From assembly GCA_009602725.1 (NCBI GenBank), contig WELB01000007.1, forward strand, positions 525,310 to 549,079: DNA of 23,770 nt. The letters are read 5' to 3'. The position numbers and the translations under genes were made by a program. Below are positions 1 to 9,774 of this stretch, in pieces. The stretch's first letter is position 1; each line of letters opens with the position of its first letter. Below the pieces are notes generated by a model, which ran no database searches, was not told the DNA's origin, and was given only the letters and a program-made list of their open reading frames with translations. The stretch is from Spirogloea muscicola. Lineage: Eukaryota; Streptophyta; Zygnematophyceae; Spirogloeales; Spirogloeaceae.

Positions 1-20
1 GAGGGCGCGCGAGCGCGGCC

Positions 21-3000
21 ATGGCGGCGGCGGCGGCGAAGGCAGCGGAGCCGGCGGCCGGCGGCGGTGTGCTAGACCTGCCTGCGCACCTGCTCTACGC
101 AGTCGTCGACGCGCTGGACGCGCCCGCGCTGGGCGCGCTTGCGTGCACCTGCGCCGGCTGGCGCGATCTCGTCACCGCCGAGCGCGACGCCCGCGCCGTC
201 CGCAAGTGGCGCAGGCGAGCGCCGCCGCCCCTCGCCGGCCGCTGCCGCCGTTGCCGATGCCTGCCGCTCAGCTGCCGCCGCTCAGCTTGTTGCCTCCGGA
301 CCTCTGGGATATTGTACCCAGTCAGATTTGAACCAACGACCTGATATAGACAGAGAGCCGCCCAGCCCCATCTCCCCGAGAGCTTGGTGCTGAGCCCGGC
401 GCTGCCATGGCCGACGCCGCCGCAGCCTGTGCGAGGAGCGGCTGGGCGATGGTGTGGTGCGCATGCACGAGGCCTTCGCGGCGGCGGCCGCGGCGGCGCG
501 CCGCCCGCTACTCGGCGTGCCCGGCGGCGGCGCCGCCGACGCGCGCGGCTCCTGCGCCTTCTGGCGCAAGCTCTACGCCGCCTCTGCCGCGCTGCGCGCT
601 GTCCAGTGGTGGCGCGGCGGCCAGGAGATGCTGCGCCACAGGTAGGACGACGGCGCTTAATAGACTCATCGATGTATCACGACATGGGCGCTGGCTTAAG
701 AGCACAAGCCCACGACGAGTGCACTGAGTGCCTGGCCCTCTGGGCTTGCTAGCGTCGCTGTGGCCGTTGCCGCCACCGCCAAGAGGCTGTGGCTCTGCTG
801 ATATGATCATGAACACCCTCTGTGTGCACCTGGCTGGCTTTCACAGCCGCTCTTTTGATATTAGCAGCCGCATTCACTTTGGGAATGCCCGTCAGCCCTT
901 CATGACGCGAGTTCTGCATCCGGCGTGCGGCGCTGCAGCAGCCTCCTGGTCGATGCTGAGTCAGGCCGCACGGCGGCCCGGGAGCCGCTGCTGCTCGGCC
1001 GCGTGCTGCCCACGGGCCGCCTGCTGAGCGTCGCCCGCCTGGAGCAGGCCGCCGAGGACAGCGCCGAGGACTGCGACGGCGACGCCCTCGTCCCAGACCC
1101 CCATGGCGGCTGGGGCTGTGCCCAGCTCATCGACCAGGTGCGAGTCTCACTTCCCACTCAAAAGCCACCGCCAGCGCAAATTGCTTACTGTGAGTTGGAC
1201 AAGAACTAGAACAGTGGAGACGAGTCTCCACTGTCATCCAATTGCACAAGATTCGAATGAAATTCTCGTCACTGGGCATTGTGACAGCGCACGGTGGCGC
1301 TGCTCGACCCTGTGGCGCGCACTGGCCACTCGCTGACCACCGTCGGCTGCCTCCAAGTCATCACTGGCGGCCTCTCTCGCGAGGGCGGCTCGCTCATTGA
1401 CGTCCTCATCCTGGGTAGTCGGCCCTTTTAACCCTCGCCAACCCCCATGTCTGCAGTTGACGCCATCACCAAAATCGCCACGGATAGGCTCTTGGCATTT
1501 TGCTATGGCCAATGTTTGAGAAATTTTAGTGCTGACATTCGGTTATGGCTGTTGGCCGGCATCGTGTGGTGGCAGACACTAGCACAATGCGCCTCTGGCG
1601 GCCGGCCGTGGAGTTCCTGGATGGCTGCTCGCCCGCGCCGCGCTTCCGCCACACATCCACGCTCATCGCCGCCAAGGAGGGCTTCACCACCATCCTCATG
1701 CTTGGTGGATACAACGTCGAGGTAAGAATTGTCGCCCATGCCACCGTTGCCAGCTGCTTGCAAGCATGATTGCCCATCAGGGGCACTGCAGCGCGGCTTA
1801 GCAACTTCATGAGCTGAGGCTGGTGACGTGGCAATGGCAGGGCGAGGAGTTTGGCGCACAGGACACGTACTGCCTGGACGTGCTGGACAGTGGCGCGCTT
1901 GTACGGTGGAGCACAACACGCACCACCGGCGATGTTCCTCCCAAGCGCTTCTACCACACAGCCTGCGCCCTCAATGGTGGCCGCAACGTCGTTGTGTATG
2001 GGTAAGGATTAGATGGCATCGCTTTCACACTAAGTTGAATCTATCTCTTCTTCCCCAGCAGCTTGCCGGTCATAGCCCGGTTATAGTCGTTGACTGAAGT
2101 GACAATGGTCTGACGAGCACTGGTTGGCACTGGTTGGGGAGTGCAGGGGGGAGGGCTCAGCTGTGGCGGATGAGTTGACTGACGAGGAGGCAGCCACTGC
2201 CGCTGATGCTGGGGCCGCTGCAGTGCCGGTACCAGGGATGGGCAACGGAGGCGGAGGCGGAGGCAGAGATGGCTTGACGCCGTCGCCGAGGCAGATGTGC
2301 GTGTATCTGCTCGACGTCAGTACACTGAGGTGGCGGCGGCTGCCTACACGTGGCCCTGGCCCGGGCTCCCGCTCGCTGCACGTCGCCTGCATCCACAGGT
2401 CAGCCTACACAGCAGTCCAAGTCTCTCCTCTCACCCCCCTTGGTCATCAGTCCTCCTTGCGATACTAGAAGTGTCAAGGGGCCGTCTGCATGGGGGTTGT
2501 CTCGCGCGCCCTGCGCTGGCCGTTTTATTCGCAGTGAGGCGATTGGCAGAAGCAGGATCTGACCATGGCAGGGGTGAGGCTGCTGCCGCTGGCGCTCCAT
2601 GTGCAGGTGTCCGAGCACGGGCCACGATCGACTCATAGTGACGAGTGGTTTCGTGGAGTCCAACTGTGAACTCGCCGACATGCGGGTTAGCGCCTGAGTG
2701 TGCAGCTGCTGTCACCATCGCCATTGCCAGCCATTGTGGCGTTGGCTGTCTTTGTGATAACGCGCATCCAATCACAGGGCTGCCATTGGACTCGGCAGTG
2801 GCAGCAAGCAGCGGCGAGGCTTCCCCTGGCATTTTGGTCAGCGTTCTCTCACTCAGGGCACCCTGCTTACGGTGGACCTGCTGCTGCCGTGCATCTCCAG
2901 GCATACGCGCTGGACCTGACTACATTACAGTGGGAGCACGGTCCGGGCTCGGAGGCCGGCAGCAGCCTGCCAAACCCGCGCCATCGGAGCTCCTGCATGA

Positions 3001-4263
3001 AAGTGAGCATACAAGAGCCCCATGGACGATTGAGCAGCCGCCCTTTCATCCTTGCCGCTGCCTGCGCAGGGCAGCGCAGCTTCAGCTGGCCATCCGTCCC
3101 TTGGCACAATCGGTTGCAAGGAGTGCTTTGTTGTGAGCTCATCTGACTAGGTGCCGGCGCACCAACGGCCGTTGCTTGTCTGCACACGCAGGTCGGTCCC
3201 GACCTGCTGCTTGTTGTCGGCGGTGCTGGTCAGGGCATGACTGCCTTCCTGGACGACATCCAGACGCTCGACCTGCGCACGCTCACATGGTTAGCAGCCC
3301 GTCCTGGTTGATAGTCAGATTTTTGAGGCGGGCGTCAATTTATGCCGCCCTCAGCACAAGCAGACATATGACGCATTTTGCTCGAAGCAATGTGGCTTGC
3401 CGCCGGTGGAGGGGCACGTATTTCCAGGATCACACCAAATGGGCGCACGGCAAAGTCAAGGCTGCCATTGGCACTGGCATCGCTAGCACTGGGTCCACAT
3501 CGCTATGCTCACCTTCTGTTCTCCAGTGTTATATCAGCATGGACCAATGTGAACTAATTCATGCTTTGAGTCTCGTATGTGCAGGAGGAAAGATTTGCCG
3601 GTGGTGCATGGACGACCGTCGCTGGGCCCAACAGCAGGGCATTCGTCCGAGAATCTTGTGATTTTTGGCGGCTGCACTGTCGGTAAGGCTCCGGGGCTTA
3701 TCTTGTCTGCGTCTCGCTCAATGCAGCTTTGGCAAGACTCTGTGCTTGCTTCGCGCTCGCTGCATATGCTCTTTGAGCTGCATGAAGCTTTCTTTTACCC
3801 AAGTTTTATCGTAGCCAAGTTCTTCAAAGGCACCTAGGGCCTGCCGCCTGTACTCGCAGGGAACATGGGCATTGTGGCAATTGCGCGCATGGAGCCATTG
3901 CTGCTGGGCTACTGGGGCGAGGAGGCTGGCGTCGCCAGTGACAGCAGCAGCAGCAGGCGTTGCTGGGGCGGTAGCGGCGTCACCAACCCCGATGGCATGA
4001 GCTCTAGGAAGCGCAAGGGCCTCGCTGCCATCAACGTCCTGCCAGTGTCGCGGTCAGCGAGGGCGGGCGCACTCTCTGCAGCAGCAGCTACATCGAGGAG
4101 TTCTGCTCTAGCTGGAAAGTCGCCGAGCATTGGCGTACCTGCTAGCAGCATCCATGAAGGAGGCGCCTCGAACAGCAAGGACGCCCCTGATGTGGTTGAA
4201 GTTCCAGCCTTGCCACAATTACAGTTATCGTGTGAAGCATGCCAAATGCCTTCACTACATTAG
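21..4263 (+). CDS. F-box / kelch-repeat protein (probable SCF substrate adaptor)
   Basis: Probable SCF E3 ubiquitin ligase adaptor: the F-box would bind SKP1 and a kelch propeller would recruit the target. Proposed exons are 21-214, 426-641, 939-1137, 1288-1414, 1576-1721, 1841-2001, 2147-2398, 2857-3002 (start uncertain), 3192-3289, 3585-3682 and 3860-4263. The F-box lies at about residues 17-71 (VLDLPAHLLYAVVDALDAPA, then KWRSLCEERLGD across the first junction). Six kelch-like blades follow, each with a hydrophobic-GG strand (ITGG, MLGG, VYGG, AYGG, VVGG, IFGG); several are followed by LD-x-x-T-x-x-W (ILDTSTMRLW, LLDVSTLRW, ALDLTTLQW, TLDLRTLTW). Six blades would suit a closed beta-propeller. 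The last exon adds a Ser/Ala-rich tail with a basic SRKRKG patch. The start is the first ATG, in an ATGG context. The exon 7 to exon 8 join is out of phase as drawn, so a small exon or another splice site is probably missing between 2399 and 2856. The substrate cannot be told from sequence. Confidence 0.82.
215..425 (+). other. GC-AG intron 1 of the F-box/kelch gene
   Basis: The only join that gives the conserved F-box continuation KW-RS-LCEERLGD uses a GC donor (CAG|GCGAGC at 215) and a CAG acceptor ending at 425. The split codon is AG+C (Ser). No GT donor nearby keeps the frame. The intron also holds a tRNA T-arm-like segment on the minus strand at 314-337. Confidence 0.7.
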
Positions 4264-4734
4264 ATGCATTAGATGCAGTAGATTTTCAGGATTGGCGAGC
4301 ATTCTATCTTTGGCGAAGCCTGAGCTCATACTTGCCAGGCTTGAGAGATTACTCTGATTGCACTGTCTTATAGTGTAATCACACGCCAGCGTCCCGCGCC
4401 GGATGAAGCACGCTGCGGGCCACATTAAATTGTGGCACTTTCGCCCCTTACGATGGGCGGGGTGGACAGTGTATGCTGATGCATGGCATGTATTGTAGCA
4501 GGATTGGCAGCAAGTAGTACTTCGTGACTCCTAGTGCACCAGCTTCATATGGCCTCTCAGCGTCTTGCCGGAGCTACTCTTCCTTACTATGACGTATGAT
4601 GGCAGTTAAGATCAGAGGGTATAGATTGGGCGAGGACTGTTGTTTGGAGTGCACCAAGTGTTGCCTTTGGTTCCGGATGCCAGTTGTTGTTGCGCCTAAA
4701 TGTGGGGGTCGGTTGATCAAACTGTGTTGAGTCT
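4264..4734. other. Convergent intergenic region / 3' UTRs of the F-box-kelch and MRS2 genes
   Basis: This 471-bp stretch lies between the stop of the plus-strand F-box gene and the stop of the minus-strand MRS2 gene. I see no coding signal. It holds a TGTAA for the plus-strand gene at 4374-4378. I found no minus-strand TGTAA in the gap; the first one I found past the MRS2 stop is at 4219-4223, inside the last exon of the F-box gene. The two transcripts may therefore overlap. Confidence 0.6.
4374..4378 (+). terminator. Putative poly(A) signal TGTAA of the F-box/kelch gene
   Basis: TGTAA lies about 110 nt after the stop codon at 4263. TGTAA is the common polyadenylation signal in chlorophyte algae. 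A 5-mer occurs often by chance, so this rests on its position. Confidence 0.5.
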
Positions 4735-7700
4735 TCAAAGAATGCGGCGCTGCCGCAGATAGACATACATGATGATGAAGAGCATGGTCCCACCGACGAC
4801 AATTCCGCCCGTTGTCGCCCAAAATGCCAGCTGCAGCAGCGTAACAAACGCTTGCCCACATAATTTAATGATCATGCCGATGCTGCAACTCTCATCCATG
4901 ACAAAGCTGCAACAGTCGAAGGCCTCCCACCACTGCATTTGCCACACTGGTGACACCATCGACAATGTCAAATTGAACAGAGCACAGGCAACAATGTCAA
5001 GCCAACAGAGTGTCATCACCAAGTACAAAGTCAAGGGAGACTTACAATATGTTCCTCCAGTCGAGATCGAAGATTCATACCGAATATTCCTGAGAGCATA
5101 ATGGAAGGACAAGCAGTACAGGCTTATTTTCTGTAATTCGCAGCTCTAGCAGAAGTAATTCTGTTGATAGAGCTGAGTCACTCAGGTTTCTAAGCGCAAC
5201 TCTAGCAGCAACATCCCTTGCATTCCGAATTTACAACTACAGAAATGCTTGGCCAGTACAGTCAGTTGATTCGAGACAAGGGCAGGGGAACTCAATGATT
5301 CACCTCAGACACCTTCAAGGGCAGCACAACAGGGTCTATGGCATGCAAGTCAGGGCATTCTGATACTATCTTGCAGAGGATCTCGCTTCTTACCAGCAAC
5401 AAGGGCTCCTAATGCTGCACAGAAGGTTGCAACCTGAAGCAAAAGCTCCAGCCTGCTAACCTCCAATCTCCGTGAGCTGTTGGAAGGGGCACTACTTCCA
5501 TCAAAATTTGCTCCTCTGCTGGGTGGATTTGTTTTCTTGTAGGTGGCTTTCACTCACATGCCAATAGGCATTACTGTGGCATCAACGTGGCATGTAACAT
5601 GATATGCTTTGACTTAGTAGCAACACTGCATATTCTTCTTTAACTAGCAACAGACAGCAGATCTAGGCGGTGGGCGGAAGTTGCACCTTAAGCTGATTCC
5701 AATAGAGTCCTCCATTTCCTTTGCCGAATCTAGGAGCTTCTCTGCTTGACCGTTGAAAGACTCACACCTGGAAAGTCCAGTGATCAGGAAGCCTGCACTT
5801 CGCCTGCACTAGACAGTCACCAGGAGCGCAGACAACCTACTGGCAGACAGGCTGGATGCCTACCAGCTAGCAGCATATCAAAGAGATGCTAAATTCTGAG
5901 TACATGGTTTTCCATCTGGAGCTCACTTTTGGAGATAGTACTCGAAAAGCATCTCCACCTCCTGCTCTGATTCTGCAGATGCACCCTTTTAATCTGGGGA
6001 CTTAGATGACAAGTGTGGACTACAAGTGCGAAACAACAGGGATGCACAGGCATTCAGGTGCAGTAGCAAAACAGCAGCGTCATATGCGACCTCGCCCGTT
6101 TGCAGAGGATGTCCATCCACACTGGCAAGCCACTACTTCGGATGTACGATATGCAAATTCGGTCGAAAGATCTTCTCACCCTCTGCCAAGTCCCGGTCAT
6201 TGATATTGGAGCATTCAAGGACTCCGTCTCTGTTGACCACGCACTGATGACCAATAGCTGTCATCCTTTTTAAATCCCCATCATGCTCCAGAATTTCCAA
6301 CAGCATCTGCCTCAAGGCCCCTGCCTTTGCTCCCAGCTCAACCTGCACCGTGTATATAGGTCTTCAAGAAATTCTGACATAAGAGCAGCTTGTGAAATGG
6401 ATCTTGATCATTGTGTTGTCATTCCAACAGACGACCACAGAGAAGCACCTCCTTGAGACTCTAAGAGATGACCAAGCACCTTGGGTACTTACAAGTGCCT
6501 GTTTGCTGGTGCGAAGTTCCTCAAGAGCATCTGCTGTCAATTTGTTGGGAAGAACTTCCAGCAAGTTTAGTACCTGAAAGCAGCAACAAAGAAAGAGAGA
6601 CAGTGAAGGCAAGAGTGAGTAGTCATCCAACACGGCTTAATTGAAGAAGCTGCTGTAGACAGCTATCGAAACATAGAATGCCACAGTGAGAAAAGATGTT
6701 GAAACAAGGACATCGGCGCCTCCAGCCAAATCTGCAACATGCAGCCAATTAGCTAGACATGGAGACAGGATGCCAGACCACAAGATTTGCCTTGTGCAGA
6801 TACTGAGCAGGCATAAGGAGGAAGACCTTTGGTTCCACATCGCAGAGCGCCCGCTCAAGGCGCTGTGTTCGGGAGATGAGAGCAGCCTCTACCACCTGCA
6901 ATAAGGATCAAGAAACGACATTGGAATTTGCAACCCCGCATCAGAGATCAATATTAGCTGCGTGTCTCCTCATGCAGCTGTTCAAGGCAGCTCAGCCTGG
7001 AGTCCCAGCTATCGTTGCCAGTTTGTGTAGGCAGTTGCTCGTGCTTGTGCTTGCACCCATTCATCAGTCAGCTGAAGAAGAGCATGAAGCTACAGAGCTG
7101 AAAGAAATCTTTGGCGCAAGCACAGATAGTGTACAGATAGGGTGAATGACTGGCAGTGCCAAACAAACCGAATTGAGCACAAACTACGTAAAGACGACAA
7201 CTGCTCTGCTAAACAAGCGGTAAAGGCGTACCTCGAACTCAAAAGGGATGGCAGTTCCATCGCTGTCAGGGCGGAGTCTATGCTGAAGAGCTTCAAGGAA
7301 CATTCGAGCACCTACACTGTGCAGTCACAACACAGATTCATACTTGACATATCTCAGAGAAGAAAAGCCCCCTTGCCAGGCCACATGAGCAGCCGCAATG
7401 GAAGAAGCGCAAGCTGCTCCAGGAGATAACTAAGTGTCTGCCAATGACAGCTATCACGTAGGCATACATGTGTTTCAGAAGCTCTCCATCCAATCATCCT
7501 GTATGTGCAGTGCAGGTTTGACTAGGAAAAAGGTCATAAGGCACTGAGCATGCAGACCTGGTGTAATCAAAGACTAGCACACGGTCGTGCCTCACAAGGG
7601 CCCTCAAGGACCCAAGGTTGAGGAGAATAGCACTGTCTCGAACCTGTCAGATGTTAGGGAGAAGAACTCAATATACTAATATTGAGAACTTTGTCCATGG

Positions 7701-9081
7701 TGCAGCTAGTCTACATGCAACAAGTATACAATAAGCTATATTGACTCTTTTGTGACACTGCCCACTGCTCGCCCATGTGTTATTATGACATCTGTGGACG
7801 AACAACAGCTGCAAAAGCAGGACCACATTGCTATGCTGACCAGCAATGCTGGAGAGGAATTGGTCATCCACAAGGATGGATCAATTCTTCGCAAGTCTCG
7901 CTGTCCCAGACCTGAGCCAGAAACAGGAATTCCATGTACATGATTACAATTATTGTATTGCCACTTTTAGCTACTTTGCCACGACTTGGACCTGCTATCA
8001 GAGACAAATGCCGTTGGGATTGACAATCAACACTATACAGAGAGAAAATGAATACACTGACAAGATGGCCCCATTCAGCAGCTTCAACGTTCTTACTCAT
8101 AAGCACAACTTTAGGGATGTGAGGATGACAACGGCAACAAGCTTACCGCTGCTCTTCAGGAGTTGCCTTCTTGTCACATCCTTCTTTGTGATCCTACCAG
8201 TGCCATTGATCTCTAATACCTTCACAAGTGGCACTGGACACTTAGTTTAGCACCAGACTGCAGGCATAGAAGAGCCTGTACAAGTAAGGTATCTGATGTA
8301 GTACAGAAAGCTCAAGCAAGCAGGCCAATGAAAGATCACAATGCAAGCACCAAAAGAAGTTAACGAATGAGGACACAAGTGTTGGTGTCTCCATTATTTT
8401 TCTAATTTGAATGCATCGACGGCTGTGAATGGTAGCAGCCCTGGCAAGGGCGAGAAAGAGCGCAGAAGAGGAGGCATGAACACACACCTGGTATTGGGGT
8501 TCCTTGGCTCCGAGCTGCAAAGACTCTGACGCGTACGTACTTGGTGGTACCCAGGGGAAACTGCCATTAAGAGTTCCAGTGCCATCGCTGTGCTCACTGT
8601 CTGAGGAGGTCTCTGGCTCACTATCAGTGATCAATTCTCCTGCTGTTCGCCTGAGCCAACTTCCTCCTCCTACTTCCAGCTCTGTAAGGAGCTCATCCTC
8701 ATCGTCCTCATCAGCAAGTGTCGACTGTTTGTCCCGAGAGGTAGGTAATGCTCTCAGCTTGCTCCCTACTGCTACTAGCACAGCGTGCAGAGCGATCGTA
8801 GGGCATGGCCAAGGAGAGGAGTCGACGCGCGTGCGGCTGGCATTGCTAACAGCAAGTGATCCTGGAAGTGCTGCTACTGGCAAGTATGCTGCCTTGGCTA
8901 TGGGACCTGTGGATCGCGAGTTTGTCGACGAATAGGCCACCGCTTGTGCAAGGCGGCATAATGTGGTGTTCACAACTCGTACACCGACATATTTGTATCG
9001 CCGCGGCAACGGATAGCTGGAGTCTCTGCTGCTGCTGCAGGCTGGGCCGCCATAGCAACCCCTTGGTCGTGCCAAGTCCAT
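4735..9081 (-). CDS. MRS2-11: CorA/MRS2 family magnesium transporter, plastid MRS2-11/MGT10 type
   Basis: Forms a pentameric Mg2+ channel; the land-plant relatives sit in the chloroplast envelope. Minus-strand exons in coding order: 9081-8488, 8240-8147, 7911-7841, 7643-7558, 7316-7232, 6895-6827, 6573-6493, 6342-6180, 5972-5927, 5767-5687, 5476-5394, 5089-5046, 4830-4735. They sum to 1593 nt (530 aa) with all phases agreeing. Landmarks in order: RRQLLKSSG and DLRRIDPSLWMTNS; AILLNLGSLRALVRHDRVLV; VVEAALISRTQRLERALCDV; LEVLPNKLTADALEELRTSK; EMLFEYYLQKCES; LLDSAKEMEDSIGISLSSRR; TM1 at about 466-487, ending in the diagnostic Gly-Met-Asn at 488-490; TM2 at about 502-522; basic end LRQRRIL. The Ser/Arg/Ala-rich first ~115 residues fit a plastid transit peptide, followed by an acidic run at 124-130. 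The ATG at 9081 was chosen as the first in frame. The exon 2 acceptor (CTAAG) and the donor after 6827 (GTCTTC) are weak, but both keep frame and homology. The plastid location is inferred. Confidence 0.92.
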
Positions 9082-9660
9082 AGGGGCTGCTGCACAAGAC
9101 GCCCGTGGTGTCCAGGTGCGCCTCAAATGGCCTCGGAACCGGCGAGATCTGGAAGCGAGAGCACGTCAATTGCTCCGAGGCTGCGTGGCCCGACCAACGA
9201 TGTTGCAAGCTCAATCGTGTTTGGACTTGCTAAGAGCGAACTTGGTATGGACAGCCCGTCCTCAGCAGTGCAGTCTCTTCAACTGAAGGGGAGGGAGGCT
9301 TCAGGGAGGACGCTTGGCCACCGCGTGTCCGGCGCTTCAGCCGGGCAGCGGCGGCGGCAATGGCGGCGGCGGGGAGCTCTGCGCCTGGCTGGCCAGACGA
9401 CGGAGCGGCCCGGTAAGCGGAGACCGTCTGGTAACCATCATGGCCGGCAGAGTGATCATCGTCGCAATAACAGCGCATTTGGGAAGTCACCACCCAATCG
9501 CCCTCCAAATTGATCTCCGTTTCCGCTGGTGGCCTCACTGGTCCTCCCCGCCCGGAGCGCGGCCTGCGCGGCGCCACGTGGCAGGGGTTCGCGGGGCGGG
9601 AGCGGCCATAGCCGAGGGTTTTAGCTTGGCGCCATCACAGCACGACCGCAGCGCTCTGGG

Positions 9661-9699
<39 letters not shown>

Positions 9700-9774
9700 C
9701 CGCCGCGAGGAAGCAGGAGCGCCTGCGAGGAGTGCTAGAAGGTGCTGCACTGGCGGCCGCCCGCGCGGCGCGCC
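9082..9774. promoter_or_regulatory. Divergent upstream region shared by the MRS2 and SF1 genes
   Basis: These 693 bp separate the start codons of two genes transcribed away from each other, so they must hold both 5' UTRs and promoters, possibly one bidirectional promoter. The sequence is GC-rich with many CpGs. A CCAAT pentamer occurs at 9494-9498 and a GC triplet repeat at 9664-9706 lies just upstream of the SF1 start. No clear TATA box was seen. The open frames crossing it look like by-products of GC richness. Confidence 0.55.
9664..9706. repeat. (CCG)n / (CGC)n trinucleotide repeat in the presumed SF1 5' UTR
   Basis: A near-perfect run of CCG units with one interruption (CCGGCG) lies about 70 bp upstream of the SF1 ATG. 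If transcribed, it would form a very stable GC hairpin close to the start codon. Confidence 0.9.

Noticed and set aside
301-400. A complete tRNA gene on the minus strand
   Set aside because: Only the T-arm and a plausible 3' acceptor strand can be drawn. No matching 5' acceptor strand or anticodon arm was found, so it is listed only as a possible relic.
8504-8935. 143-codon plus-strand frame opposite MRS2 exon 1
   Set aside because: It is a Ser-rich antisense shadow. The minus-strand frame joins in phase to the conserved MRS2 core.
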